From Brevibacillus reuszeri (GTDB lineage Bacteria > Bacillota > Bacilli > Brevibacillales > Brevibacillaceae), in the NCBI RefSeq assembly GCF_002897295.1, contig NZ_BEXF01000030.1:1-64000 (forward strand): a stretch of 64,000 nucleotides of DNA. Direction: 5' to 3'. Positions 51,865 to 60,548 of this stretch are shown here, in pieces (the stretch's first letter is position 1; each line of letters begins with the position of its first letter). Made by a program: the position numbers and the translations under genes. Under the pieces are notes generated by a model. It made no database searches. It saw only the letters and a program-made list of their open reading frames with translations, and was not told the origin of the DNA.

Positions 51865-51908
51865 CATGTCTATTCACTCTCACAGCCGCAAGCTTATTTG
51901 ACAGCCAC

Positions 51909-52568
51909 TCACCGAACAATCAGCCAATCCTTGCAATCCGTTGCCCATTTTTGCAAATCGGTTAGGAATAGACTCGCATGATATCCGTCACAAACTGCGT
52001 GATGAACTTGCAGGGAAACTGGCAGCAACGTCTTGCCTTCTTGCTCAAAATATTTTCCACTTGTGATGATCGGCAGCAAATACCTACCATCACCGAATAT
52101 GTTCAAATTAAAGCCGGTAAAGCTGACCCATGGAATGCAGGAGACAGGGAAGGTATAGGGCGGCTCCATTTCTTTTGCCACGATTCCTTTAGTGTCGCCA
52201 TACGTTTTCATGTCAGTTGTATAGTTTTCATTAAACAGATAGAAATCATCTGAGAAATCCGTCCACATTGTCGAAAACGTTTGATCATCCTGGTGAAAAA
52301 AAGTATAGCTGGGCAGCATTCGCTCCCAATACCCCAAATGCCCCTCTGCGTCGTAAGTCGTCCTGAACTCAGGGTGCGCATTGACCGCCTTTGTCACCAT
52401 ATAGAGAAAGGCCGGATACAGCTTTACCCCTTTTTCTCGAAGAAGCACACGCAATTCAGTGATATCGATATTTGCCGTCATACTGAAGGTGCATCTCACC
52501 TGGTTCAAATAATGATCAAAGTAAGGCTTTCTTTTCCAATTGTCCAGATCGATTCGATGAAATTCCAT
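51909..52568 (-). CDS. cat: Chloramphenicol acetyltransferase (type A)
   Basis: This 219-residue trimeric enzyme acetylates chloramphenicol with acetyl-CoA. The catalytic His sits in VSLQVHHAVCDGYHASLF. The N-terminal FHRIDLDNWKRKPYFDHY and the central SCIPWVSFTGFNLNI also match type A CAT enzymes. The length fits the family. AGGAGGT precedes the ATG but is sealed in a 13-bp stem in the leader, with a nine-codon peptide upstream: translational attenuation. Flanking genes look native, so this may be a resident chromosomal gene. Confidence 0.95.
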   Translation of the reverse strand: MEFHRIDLDNWKRKPYFDHYLNQVRCTFSMTANIDITELRVLLREKGVKLYPAFLYMVTKAVNAHPEFRTTYDAEGHLGYWERMLPSYTFFHQDDQTFSTMWTDFSDDFYLFNENYTTDMKTYGDTKGIVAKEMEPPYTFPVSCIPWVSFTGFNLNIFGDGRYLLPIITSGKYFEQEGKTLLPVSLQVHHAVCDGYHASLFLTDLQKWATDCKDWLIVR

Positions 52569-52575
52569 TTGGTTA

Positions 52576-52615
52576 AACCTCCTAAAATGATTAGATCTTT
52601 TGATTTTAGGAGGTT
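52576..52615 (-). promoter_or_regulatory. Attenuator stem-loop covering the cat ribosome site
   Basis: AACCTCCTAAAAT (52576-52588) and ATTTTAGGAGGTT (52603-52615) form a perfect 13-bp stem with a 14-nt loop. The stem locks AGGAGGT of cat. The leader peptide stop codon lies in the outer arm, so a ribosome stalled there by chloramphenicol opens it. Confidence 0.88.
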
Positions 52616-52635
52616 ACTTTGCGTGCGATTTTCAT
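52606..52635 (-). CDS. Nine-codon leader peptide of cat
   Basis: ATG AAA ATC GCA CGC AAA GTA ACC TCC TAA encodes MKIARKVTS and has AAGGAATGAG as a ribosome site. Its last codons and stop overlap the attenuator arm. Leaders of staphylococcal and bacillary cat genes have the same length and the same position relative to the stem. Stalling in the presence of drug would free the cat start. The peptide sequence itself differs from the known leaders I recall. Confidence 0.8.
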   Translation of the reverse strand: MKIARKVTS

Positions 52636-52714
52636 GGCACTCATTCCTTTTTATATGGTGGATTGCCGTGTTTCTCCACCATCTTACCATGCCCGGTCAC
52701 TTCATTCATTAGGA

Positions 52715-52751
52715 AAAGGCACCGCCCCCCACATAAAGGGACAGTACCTTT
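52715..52751 (-). terminator. Probable terminator of opuA
   Basis: AAAGGCACCGCCC pairs with GGGACAGTACCTTT by Watson-Crick and G-U pairs. The T-tract is weak (CCTTTTCC). Confidence 0.6.
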
Positions 52752-52767
52752 CACTATCGTAATTCCT

Positions 52768-53694
52768 TTACTTCTTCAAATCCTCAATGGAGTTGATCTC
52801 CATGTAGCTAGGTACTGCCAATCCAAGCTTGGTCCCGGTCAGATTAGGTCCGAGGTCCTCCACGTCTTTACCCAGCTTTTTAAAGTAGTCTTCGTGCGTA
52901 GTTGGCAGCCATGCTGCTACCATGCCATCCACATCGCCATTGGATACACCTACCCACATTGGACCAGCTTCGACCTGGCTCATCTCTACTTTATACTTCA
53001 GCTTTTGCTCCAGAACGGTCTTCACAACGTTCGTGCTGGCAATCTCAGAATCCCATGCCACATACGCGAGGGTCAGCTTTTTGCCTTCTGCCGGCTGGAT
53101 GCCCTCTACCCATTTATTCACGGTCGCCTCGTTGTTTTTTACCCACTCGGCTGCTGCATCCTCAGGCTTTTTGCCTTCTTGAATGGCAAGCATCACTTTT
53201 TCCATGTCCTCTGGAGTCCAGGAGAAGTTGTCGAGGAAAGCATACGCGCTCGGCTGATCTTCCTTCAAGCCTTTGCGAACAATCGTGTGAATTTGTTCAT
53301 CCTTCCCAAACACACCTTTTGGGTCTTCCAAGTATTTCATCTCAAACTTGGAGAACATCCAGTGCGGTGTCCAGCCTGTGACGATAATCGGCTTTTTGTC
53401 CTTGTATGCCTGAGTCAGGGCAGCAGTCATCGCTGCGCTGGAGCCCTCAACCAGCTCCCAATCCTTGAGATCGTATTCTTTCATCGCTTTTTCGGTTGCT
53501 TTCATCAAGCCAGCACCTGGGTCAATCCCGATAATTTTGTGGTCTACCTGAGCCCCTACACTATTCGGTGCTGCAGTACCCGTATTATCACCTGCAGGCT
53601 TGTTATCCTGCGGCGCTCCTCCACTTGAGCAGCCTGCCATTACCACGGAAAGTCCAAGTGCAACTGCCAACCCTTTCAAGGTACCCTTTTTCAT
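52768..53694 (-). CDS. opuAC: Glycine betaine ABC transporter substrate-binding lipoprotein
   Basis: The protein has 308 residues. The lipobox is SVVMAGCSS. The mature part is an OpuAC/ProX-type betaine-binding protein with GIDPGAGLMKATEKAMKEYDLKDWELVEGSS, VTGWTPHWMFSKFEMKYLEDP and DGMVAAWLPTTHEDYF, which contain aromatic residues for the quaternary amine. It captures betaine or related osmoprotectants. Last gene of opuAA-AB-AC, 11 nt after the permease. Confidence 0.93.
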   Translation of the reverse strand: MKKGTLKGLAVALGLSVVMAGCSSGGAPQDNKPAGDNTGTAAPNSVGAQVDHKIIGIDPGAGLMKATEKAMKEYDLKDWELVEGSSAAMTAALTQAYKDKKPIIVTGWTPHWMFSKFEMKYLEDPKGVFGKDEQIHTIVRKGLKEDQPSAYAFLDNFSWTPEDMEKVMLAIQEGKKPEDAAAEWVKNNEATVNKWVEGIQPAEGKKLTLAYVAWDSEIASTNVVKTVLEQKLKYKVEMSQVEAGPMWVGVSNGDVDGMVAAWLPTTHEDYFKKLGKDVEDLGPNLTGTKLGLAVPSYMEINSIEDLKK

Positions 53695-53705
53695 GAAAAC
53701 CCCTC

Positions 53706-54545
53706 CTACGCTTTTTTTCTCTTTCCGACACTTTGCGTGATGCGGTCAAGCAGAATCGCCATGATAACGATAGCGAGACCTGCCTCAAAGCCTTCCCCGA
53801 TTTTAATCTGCGTCACAGCACGATAGACGTCCGCTCCCAATCCTTTCGCTCCGATCATGGACGCAATGACGACCATGGACAAAGCCAGCATAATACTCTG
53901 GTTGATCCCCGCCATCATTGTCGTCTTTGCAATCGGCAGCTGAACTTTAATCAGCTTTTGCCAGTAGGTCGAACCGAAAGCATCAGAAGCCTCGATTAAA
54001 TCTGCAGGCACTTGGCGAATCCCCAGGTTGGTCAAGCGGATCGTTGGCGGCATCGCAAAAATGACGGATGCGATGACTCCCGGCACTTTCCCAAGCCCGA
54101 AGAAGAAGATCGCTGGAATCAGGTAGACAAACGCTGGCATCGTCTGCATGAAGTCGAGCAGCGGCGTCACGATCTTTTGCACCGAATCATTCTTGGCGCA
54201 CCAGATCCCTACCGGAATACCGATCACCACCGAGATCAGTCCTGCTGTCAGCACCAACGCAAGTGTTTCCATTGAATGCTCCCAATAACCCAGATTCTGA
54301 ATCAGAAGAAGTCCAATGAATGTAAAAAGAGCAATCGTCCACTTCCCAGCCCGATAGGCTAACAACGTAAACAAAATGATAATCAGCCAGAATGGGAGTC
54401 CGGTCAAAATCCAGTTAAACAGATCGACCGTTCCGCCAATCCCTGTTGAAATCGCGTCAAATAAAAATCCCAAATGCTCATCGAGTCCATCTACAATGGT
54501 TTCTACCCACTCATCTAGCGGCAGCTTCGGAATTAATTGGCTCAT
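53706..54545 (-). CDS. opuAB: Glycine betaine ABC transporter permease
   Basis: This 279-residue permease has about six to seven helices and the binding-protein-dependent permease motif EASDAFGSTYWQKLIKVQLPIAKTTMMAGINQ. It forms the membrane channel for betaine uptake with OpuAA. The N-terminal segment PKLPLDEWVETIVD is typical. It overlaps opuAA by 4 nt. Confidence 0.94.
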   Translation of the reverse strand: MSQLIPKLPLDEWVETIVDGLDEHLGFLFDAISTGIGGTVDLFNWILTGLPFWLIIILFTLLAYRAGKWTIALFTFIGLLLIQNLGYWEHSMETLALVLTAGLISVVIGIPVGIWCAKNDSVQKIVTPLLDFMQTMPAFVYLIPAIFFFGLGKVPGVIASVIFAMPPTIRLTNLGIRQVPADLIEASDAFGSTYWQKLIKVQLPIAKTTMMAGINQSIMLALSMVVIASMIGAKGLGADVYRAVTQIKIGEGFEAGLAIVIMAILLDRITQSVGKRKKA

Positions 54546-55768
54546 TCCTTATTCACCTGCCCTTCCTCATCCACTGGTAGTGGATTCTCGTGATTTACTT
54601 TTCCTGCCAGACCGCCCAGGACGGCCCCTTTTACAATGACACCCAGCAAACGGTTTTGTTCGCCAATTACAGCTACAGGAATATCGGAAAACGCGACCAG
54701 ATCGAACAATTCATTGAGCAGCGTCTGCGGGCCAACGGTTGGCACTTCTGTTCGCAGTACTTCCTCCAATGTTTTACCTTCTTGCTTGGCTCCATTCACA
54801 GCATCAGCGGTCAGGACACCGAGCAATGTCTTTTTCCGATCTACCACGTACAGACTGGACACACCGCGATCTCTCATCAATTGCAAGGCGACGCGAGGTC
54901 CTTTGTCTAACGTAATCGTTTCTGCACGCTTCATTACGTTTTCCGCAGACAAGACTTTGGAGCGGTCTACGTCTTCCACGAAACGTTCCACGTACTCGTT
55001 TGCCGGATTCGTCATGATTTCTTCCGGGGACCCGATTTGCACAATCGCGCCATCCTTCATTAAAGCGATGCGATCCCCGATCTTCAGCGCTTCATCCAAG
55101 TCATGTGTAATAAAGATGATCGTTTTTTGCATGGTGCTTTGAAGCTCCAAAAGCTCATCCTGCATATCCTTGCGAATCAGCGGGTCCAAGGCACTGAACG
55201 CTTCATCCATGAGAAGCACGTCAGGATCATTGGCAAGTGCACGGGCTAGCCCGACACGCTGCTGCATTCCCCCACTCAGCTGATCTGGATAGCTGTTTTC
55301 CCAACCACCAAGACCTACGAGTGCAAGTGACTCTCTCGCTTTAGCCTCTCTCTCTGCCTTGGGAATGTTTTGCACCTCTAGCCCATACTCGGCATTCTCC
55401 AGTACCGTTCTGTGCGGAAACAAAGCGAACTTCTGGAATACCATGCTCAGCTTTTTTCGACGAGCCTCTTGCAACTGCTCGGTATTCATACTGACGATAT
55501 CCGTACCGTCTATTAAAATTTTGCCTTCTGTAGGCTCAATCAACCGATTCAGCAAGCGAACCAGTGTCGATTTCCCACTACCCGAAAGCCCCATGATGAC
55601 GAAAATTTCGCCAGCATGCACTTCAAAACTCGCTTGGTTAACCCCTAAGGTAAGACCCGTTTCCTTTACGATCTCTTGTTTGGTCTTTCCTTGTTTGACT
55701 AGGGGCAGTGCACGACTTGGCTGACGTCCAAAGATTTTGGTCAAATTTTCTACTTTGATCTTGGGCAT
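54542..55768 (-). CDS. opuAA: Glycine betaine ABC transporter ATP-binding protein
   Basis: The protein has 408 residues. Walker A GLSGSGKSTL, signature LSGGMQQR and Walker B VLLMDEAFSALDP are followed by two C-terminal CBS domains (from about 275) that sense ionic strength in OpuA. It starts with KVENLTKIFGRQPSRALPL, typical of OpuAA/ProV. The ATG at 55768 has GGAGGTG upstream; the longer frame has no ribosome site. First gene of the operon, divergent from the GbsR regulator. Confidence 0.94.
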   Translation of the reverse strand: MPKIKVENLTKIFGRQPSRALPLVKQGKTKQEIVKETGLTLGVNQASFEVHAGEIFVIMGLSGSGKSTLVRLLNRLIEPTEGKILIDGTDIVSMNTEQLQEARRKKLSMVFQKFALFPHRTVLENAEYGLEVQNIPKAEREAKARESLALVGLGGWENSYPDQLSGGMQQRVGLARALANDPDVLLMDEAFSALDPLIRKDMQDELLELQSTMQKTIIFITHDLDEALKIGDRIALMKDGAIVQIGSPEEIMTNPANEYVERFVEDVDRSKVLSAENVMKRAETITLDKGPRVALQLMRDRGVSSLYVVDRKKTLLGVLTADAVNGAKQEGKTLEEVLRTEVPTVGPQTLLNELFDLVAFSDIPVAVIGEQNRLLGVIVKGAVLGGLAGKVNHENPLPVDEEGQVNKE

Positions 55769-56103
55769 ATGGTCACCTCCAACTTTTACACCCGATTCCG
55801 GACTGTTCTTCTTCCATATAAGGATTGATAAGCGCGACCCACGTATCAGCGGCGCTCCTCCTTGATGAGGCATCGATCGGTGTTTCTTACCCTTACAATT
55901 GTAACGAAGCACTTTTTTTACCTCAAACTGGGTGAGCCACGATAATCGGGCATTTTCAGCGTTCAGAAAAAACTTTACGTACTTTTCTTTCTGTATTCGC
56001 AGTTTTACTCGTACATACTGTACAATATCTCCATTTACTTTTTGCTTTTAGAAACGTACAATTCTATTCAGGTGAAAATGACTAGAGGAGCTGCTCTTTT
56101 CAA
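55769..56103. promoter_or_regulatory. Divergent control region of opuA and the GbsR gene
   Basis: This 335-bp AT-rich spacer has no gene. On the plus strand TTGCTT (56042-56047), 17 bp and TATTCA (56065-56070) form a plausible promoter of the regulator gene. GTACATACTGTAC (56011-56023), an inverted repeat with 5-bp arms, and further GTAC copies near 55979 and 56056 could be regulator sites. The opuA promoter could not be placed. Confidence 0.45.
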
Positions 56104-56652
56104 ATGGATACGAACCAGGAAAAAATCCTCGAAAAAGCTCAAGCACGCGTAATCGAGACCCTTGCCCGCAACATGGATTTGTATGGTATCACCATGTCTA
56201 CAGGGCTGTTGTACGGTACTTTGCTATTTCAGGACAAGTCAATGACGCTCGATGAAATGGGAGAAGCGCTGGGGATGAGCAAGACCAGCATGAGTACCGG
56301 CGTTCGCACGTTAATGGACTTAAATATGGTAGAAAAAATATGGAAAAAAGGGACGCGGAAGGATCACTATGAAGTGAATCTGGATTGGTACCAGAACTTC
56401 ATTGATCTGTTTTCGGTTAAGTGGAGACACGCCTGTGAGCAAAACGTACACGGCTTGAAAAAGTCGCTCCAGGAGCTTCGCGCCCTCAAAGAAATGGAAG
56501 ATCTCACGGACGAAAACAAAGATCGTGTGAACCTGAGCATCCAGCGCATCGAAAATGGCTTGGAATACTATCTGTGGTTGTCTCGGCTGATCGACTCCTT
56601 TGAATCACATGATATCTTTCAGTTTGTACCGAAAAAGGAAAACGAATCATAA
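56104..56652 (+). CDS. gbsR: GbsR/MarR-type transcriptional regulator
   Basis: This 182-residue winged-helix protein of the GbsR group within MarR has MTLDEMGEALGMSKTSMSTGVRTLMDLNMVEKIWKKGTRKDHYEV as its DNA-binding part, followed by a C-terminal helical region. GbsR-type proteins are choline-responsive repressors of betaine synthesis and osmoprotectant uptake genes. Being divergent from opuA it probably represses that operon. The symbol is by family resemblance; OpuAR or OpcR are alternatives. GAGGAG lies 13 nt before the ATG, slightly far. Confidence 0.85.
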   Translation: MDTNQEKILEKAQARVIETLARNMDLYGITMSTGLLYGTLLFQDKSMTLDEMGEALGMSKTSMSTGVRTLMDLNMVEKIWKKGTRKDHYEVNLDWYQNFIDLFSVKWRHACEQNVHGLKKSLQELRALKEMEDLTDENKDRVNLSIQRIENGLEYYLWLSRLIDSFESHDIFQFVPKKENES

Positions 56653-56667
56653 GACATAGGGAAAGAG

Positions 56668-56715
56668 AAAAAGACTCTTTTCTTTACTGGCATCGCAGTA
56701 GAGAAAGAGTCTTTT
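56668..56715. terminator. Bidirectional terminator
   Basis: AAAAAGACTCTTT-CTTTACTG pairs with CAGTA-AGAAAGAGTCTTTTT in a long stem behind the GbsR gene. Confidence 0.88.
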
Positions 56716-56819
56716 TCCGTTAAAAAATGTCTAAAAATTACCACTTCTATGATACAATTCGCTTAGAGAAATCCGGCACTCATTTGTGCGTGGGTTCCAT
56801 GACACGGAAGGAGCTGGTG

Positions 56820-56900
56820 ATGATGAATACATATATCATTCGGAATGCTAATAGATTTGTTCGCACACTACAAAACAAAAAGGGGGCGTCCCTGCGATAG
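56820..56900 (+). CDS. Candidate 26-residue leader peptide
   Basis: An ATG with GAAGGAG 8 nt upstream opens 26 codons that encode a basic peptide starting MMNTYIIRNANRF. The frame ends in a small hairpin, GGGGG-CCCCC (56882-56905), and the hydrolase gene starts 24 nt later. It may be a translated leader or a chance frame. No homology known. Confidence 0.3.
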   Translation: MMNTYIIRNANRFVRTLQNKKGASLR

Positions 56901-56924
56901 TCCCCCTTCTCCAAGGAGGAGCTT

Positions 56925-57485
56925 ATGATTAGAACAACTGCACTTTTGGTGATTGATGCACAAGTAGGAATCATTGAAGGGCCAGGGATTGGTCCTGTCC
57001 ATGAGCCTGCACGATTTGTTCATACAATGCAGGGCGTTATTGAAAAGGCACGCAGCCAAGCCATACCCGTTTTCTATGTGCAGGATGTAGATGTTGCCGA
57101 TCACGGTACTGACGCTTATGCGATTCATCCCGCGATCGCTCCGCTTCCTGGGGAACCGATTATTCAAAAGAAAGCGACAGATTCCTTTCATGGAACGGAT
57201 CTGCATGAGCAGCTACAGTCTCACGGGATCAATCATCTGGTCATCATGGGCTGCAAGACAGAGTACTGCGTAGACAGTGCCTGCCGAAAGGCGACGACAC
57301 TCGGATATGATGTTACGCTCGTAAAGGATGCCCACTCCACCACTGATAATGCGGTATTGCAAGCGGAGCAAATCATCGCTCATCACAATACGGTCTTGCA
57401 TGGGCTGGGGAATCTGGAGCCGTTTGTTATCGTGCGGGGATCTGATGAAGACGTGCTGGTGCCTAGCCATGATTCGTATCGGTAA
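56925..57485 (+). CDS. Isochorismatase-like cysteine hydrolase
   Basis: The protein has 186 residues. The catalytic triad positions are seen as Asp in LLVIDAQVG (D11), Lys in PIIQKKATDSF and Cys in IMGCKTEYCVDSACRKA. This superfamily hydrolyses ureides, nicotinamide or isochorismate. The substrate is not readable. AAGGAGG lies about 8 nt before the ATG. It is a single gene with a terminator after it and a small candidate leader in front. Confidence 0.9.
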   Translation: MIRTTALLVIDAQVGIIEGPGIGPVHEPARFVHTMQGVIEKARSQAIPVFYVQDVDVADHGTDAYAIHPAIAPLPGEPIIQKKATDSFHGTDLHEQLQSHGINHLVIMGCKTEYCVDSACRKATTLGYDVTLVKDAHSTTDNAVLQAEQIIAHHNTVLHGLGNLEPFVIVRGSDEDVLVPSHDSYR

Positions 57486-57512
57486 CTCGTTTTTTCATTT
57501 CACGACATAAGC

Positions 57513-57547
57513 AAAAAGGGCAGACTGTCATCGCAGCTGCCCTTTTT
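57513..57547. terminator. Bidirectional terminator
   Basis: AAAAAGGGCAG and CTGCCCTTTTT form an 11-bp stem between the convergent hydrolase and ywbE genes. Confidence 0.9.
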
Positions 57548-57548
57548 T

Positions 57549-57752
57549 TCATTCCCCTCTTTTCACGATCTCCTGTACTCTCCCCACCTGACCATCTGTC
57601 AGTCGCACTTTGATCCCGTGCGGGTGGGTGCTGGAATTGGTCAATATATCCTTTACTATTCCCCGTGTCCTTTTGCCCGTCCTCTGGTCCTGCTTTAAAA
57701 CGATATCAACTTCTAGTCCAGCCACGATGTCTTTTCGGTTTTTTCCACTCAT
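57549..57752 (-). CDS. ywbE: YwbE family protein
   Basis: The protein has 67 residues. The conserved region DIVLKQDQRTGKRTRGIVKD then ILTNSSTHPHGIKVRL matches the YwbE/DUF2196 family, which is a small beta-barrel-like protein of unknown function. The ATG at 57752 with GAGGG upstream gives the usual length; a longer frame adds 13 charged residues with no ribosome site. Single gene. Confidence 0.92.
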   Translation of the reverse strand: MSGKNRKDIVAGLEVDIVLKQDQRTGKRTRGIVKDILTNSSTHPHGIKVRLTDGQVGRVQEIVKRGE

Positions 57753-57807
57753 CTTATCCCTCTTTTCTTCTATATAACGTTCCCTTTTCATTCTTTCTGT
57801 CCTCCTA

Positions 57808-57816
57808 TGATATAAT
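57808..57816 (+). promoter_or_regulatory. Extended -10 promoter element
   Basis: TGATATAAT contains a consensus -10 box with the extended TG motif, 35 nt before the start at 57851. No good -35 was found. Confidence 0.65.
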
Positions 57817-57850
57817 CGACGGATAAATCCATCTACCTACGGAGGAATCC

Positions 57851-58327
57851 ATGCTTACTTTTGAAGAAAAACTGGCGATTATTGAATCTTTCCCACAGCT
57901 GACTCGCAACGACGTCTCTCTCAAACGCATCAACTTCCATTATGAAGAGAGCCTTCATGATAAAAAAACAGTCGTCTATCACTTGCATCCGAACGGAAAC
58001 GGCTTTGTTTTCGCTGCCTTCCTGAAAGGCTATCAAAAGGATGACAAAGGCTACGTAAATATCCGCGACTTCTCCGAGGATCAATTGCGCACAGTTATTG
58101 AAGCCTCGATTAACTCTCTGTCTGTCAAACGTGAGCTCGCCCCCCAAAATGCTTCGACACCTGAGCAAGTCGAAGAAACGTGGATCGACAAAAAAGGAAA
58201 CACACTGCTGCTCCAGCAGGAGGATGCTCTGTTTAATGTATACCATGGCATGAATCTCGAGGCTTCCTTTGAATCATACGTAGAAGCAGAACAGTATCTG
58301 CTCGACGAAGAGTTTACCCGTCAGTAA
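57851..58327 (+). CDS. Conserved hypothetical protein
   Basis: This 158-residue soluble protein has an acidic bias. N-terminal FEEKLAIIESFPQLTRNDVSLKRINFHYEES is followed by a beta-rich middle (VVYHLHPNGNGFVFAAFLKGY) and a C-terminal helical end. GGAGG precedes the ATG at 57851, and an extended -10 promoter sits 35 nt upstream. I do not recognise the family. Codon use matches its neighbours. A nucleic-acid or ligand role cannot be judged. Confidence 0.75.
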   Translation: MLTFEEKLAIIESFPQLTRNDVSLKRINFHYEESLHDKKTVVYHLHPNGNGFVFAAFLKGYQKDDKGYVNIRDFSEDQLRTVIEASINSLSVKRELAPQNASTPEQVEETWIDKKGNTLLLQQEDALFNVYHGMNLEASFESYVEAEQYLLDEEFTRQ

Positions 58328-58536
58328 CGTAATTTCTACTATTTCATGAAGTGTTACCTACTTCCCTGCCAGCCTCTCTTACTACGATCAGATCATCCAT
58401 TGGATAAACCCTCCTGATATGGTACACTTCCTCCTAGTTGCGAGTAAATGATCAAACGAATGACCTTTGAACAATGCGTACAGGCAGTCAATTTGACTGC
58501 TTGTACCGCTATGGAAAACAGGGGGAACAAACAAGT

Positions 58537-60159
58537 ATGCGGAAGTATAGAGAGACTCTTCTCTTTCATATTCATAAACAATTGGAAACGTGGTTCAGTC
58601 TGGACGGGCCTATCTCCCACGAGGATCTGTATCGCTTCCTCCATTCATTAAAAGGAACTTCTGGCACGATTGGTCTGGCTGATTTGTCCGATCTCTCCCA
58701 AACCTTGCTCGATCAAATGGAACACATGCAGGCAAAAGAGTGGCAAACACATGAATGGCGCCCGTTTTTACTTGATTTGATCGCACTTTGCTATGAGCAT
58801 CACCCTGAACAAGAGGTGCTGCTGGAAGATCCTACCCTTAAACGAGAGAACAACTACGAAAACCAGCCTCTTATTCTCATATTAGATGATGACGTGACGC
58901 TTTTAATGTATTTGAAAGAAAATTTGGAGAAGCTTAATTGGTCAGTTATTGCTACTGTGTATCCGCACAAGGCGCTCGATTATTTTCACGACATGAACCC
59001 AGACTGCTTGATTCTGGACTTGAACATTCCAGAAACGGGTGGTTTTCAAGTCATGCAAACACTTAGTGAAAAAATCAAAAAACAGTATGTGCCTACAACC
59101 GTGGTCAGTATTGATTGTGACCGACAGACGCGGTTCCATGCTTATCGACTCGGCGCTGATGACGTCATGTGCAAGCCACTCGACATCGAGGAACTTGCCG
59201 TTAGATTGGAGAGACAGCTGCGCCGCAAGCGCTGGATGGACCGGATTTTATTTGTAGATGATTTGACAGGAGTATACAATCGCAATTCTCTCTCCGATAC
59301 ATATAAAAGGCTTCTTTCTGATGCCCAACGGACTTCAACTCCTCTGTCCATCGGCTTTTTGGATATTGATCATTTTAAAGGTGTAAACGACACGCATGGC
59401 CATTTGATCGGGGATCAGGTATTGAACAGATTCGCGACTTTCATTCAATCACGTGCAGAAAAGCATGATATTTTGTTCCGTTATGGCGGCGAAGAGTTCC
59501 TTTTGCTCATGCCACGAACCACTGTACAAGAGGCGAAGCTGCGGTTGGAGCACATACTAGACGCCTTTACCAAAGAAGTATTCGATTCTCCCGAGGGAGC
59601 TTTTTCCTTGAGCTTTTCAGCAGGTGTTGTACAGATCGACGACGCAGAAAAGCCTTTTCCTCTCTGGGTAGAAGCTGCAGATACGGCCTTGTATACAGCA
59701 AAAAATCTCGGCCGCCGTAGAATTGAGGTCGCTGCACAGACTGACGAAACTGAAGTCCCTAGCGTCAAAATAAAGGTAGCGATCATCGATGACGATTCCA
59801 TGATTCGCACGATGCTTGTCGATTCAGTCCAAGCCAGCTTTGATGGCTGGATGTATGCTGATGTTCAGCAATTTCAGGATGGAGAGGCTTTTTTCAATAA
59901 CAACTGGCATCTGGGTCCTGAGTCGTACCTCGTCATTCTTGACGGAATTATGCCCAAAATGGACGGATTGGAAGTCTTGCAAAGAATCAGGAATTTGCCG
60001 AATGCAAAGCGTTATACGATCATCATGCTCACAGGCCGTACAGAAGAACAAGACATTGTCCGTGCGCTGCAGCTCGGAGCCGATGACTACATGACCAAAC
60101 CATTTAGCATGCGGGAGCTAGAAGCGAGAATCAAGCGCTTGGTAAAACGAGTCGTATAA
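58537..60159 (+). CDS. HPt-REC-GGDEF-REC diguanylate cyclase response regulator
   Basis: The protein has 540 residues. HPt domain (HSLKG, H36), REC1 (about 112-230, D161), GGDEF domain (about 235-400) with active site RYGGEEF at 317-321 and a degenerate inhibitory site (E-K-H-D where R-x-x-D is usual), then REC2 (about 412-530, D469). It should make cyclic di-GMP on phosphorylation, free of product inhibition. The ATG at 58537 follows GGGGGA. It heads a three-gene signalling block with a lone REC and a hybrid kinase. Confidence 0.93.
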   Translation: MRKYRETLLFHIHKQLETWFSLDGPISHEDLYRFLHSLKGTSGTIGLADLSDLSQTLLDQMEHMQAKEWQTHEWRPFLLDLIALCYEHHPEQEVLLEDPTLKRENNYENQPLILILDDDVTLLMYLKENLEKLNWSVIATVYPHKALDYFHDMNPDCLILDLNIPETGGFQVMQTLSEKIKKQYVPTTVVSIDCDRQTRFHAYRLGADDVMCKPLDIEELAVRLERQLRRKRWMDRILFVDDLTGVYNRNSLSDTYKRLLSDAQRTSTPLSIGFLDIDHFKGVNDTHGHLIGDQVLNRFATFIQSRAEKHDILFRYGGEEFLLLMPRTTVQEAKLRLEHILDAFTKEVFDSPEGAFSLSFSAGVVQIDDAEKPFPLWVEAADTALYTAKNLGRRRIEVAAQTDETEVPSVKIKVAIIDDDSMIRTMLVDSVQASFDGWMYADVQQFQDGEAFFNNNWHLGPESYLVILDGIMPKMDGLEVLQRIRNLPNAKRYTIIMLTGRTEEQDIVRALQLGADDYMTKPFSMRELEARIKRLVKRVV

Positions 60160-60185
60160 CAACGAATTTTGTTGGAGGAAAAAAG

Positions 60186-60548
60186 ATGGCAACCATACTG
60201 TTAGCAGAAGACGAAGCGGTATTGCGCATGTTGATTGGAGATACCCTCGAGGACGAAGGACACGATTTGGATATCGCTTGCGACGGAGAAGAAGCCCTGC
60301 AAAAAATCGGTCAAAACGAGTACGACCTGATCATTTTGGATTACATGATGCCCAAGCTGACTGGATATGATGTCTTGACCCAGGTTAAGCAAATGCCAGA
60401 AAAGGAGGCAGTTAAAATCTTGATCCTCTCCGCGAAAAGCCAGCATACTGAACAAGAAAAGATGCGGGCTGCCGGAGCCGACGATTTCATGCCGAAACCA
60501 TTTAGCCCGAGTGATCTGGTACGCAAAGTGGAGGAAATGCTTGCATGA
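60186..60548 (+). CDS. Single-domain response regulator
   Basis: This 120-residue stand-alone REC domain has the acidic pair AEDE, phosphoacceptor D52 in LIILDYMMPKLTG and lysine in DDFMPKPFSP. With no output domain, it probably passes phosphate or binds a partner, like CheY or Spo0F. GGAGGAAAA precedes the ATG. It overlaps the kinase gene by 4 nt. Confidence 0.95.
   Translation: MATILLAEDEAVLRMLIGDTLEDEGHDLDIACDGEEALQKIGQNEYDLIILDYMMPKLTGYDVLTQVKQMPEKEAVKILILSAKSQHTEQEKMRAAGADDFMPKPFSPSDLVRKVEEMLA

Noticed and set aside
51909..52568. cat gene as part of a recently acquired mobile element
   Set aside because: No transposase, inverted ends or change in base composition was seen around it.
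52600..53628. 342-codon plus-strand open frame
   Set aside because: It is antisense to opuAC and the cat leader, Cys- and Phe-rich, with no ribosome site; the opposite strand holds clear genes.
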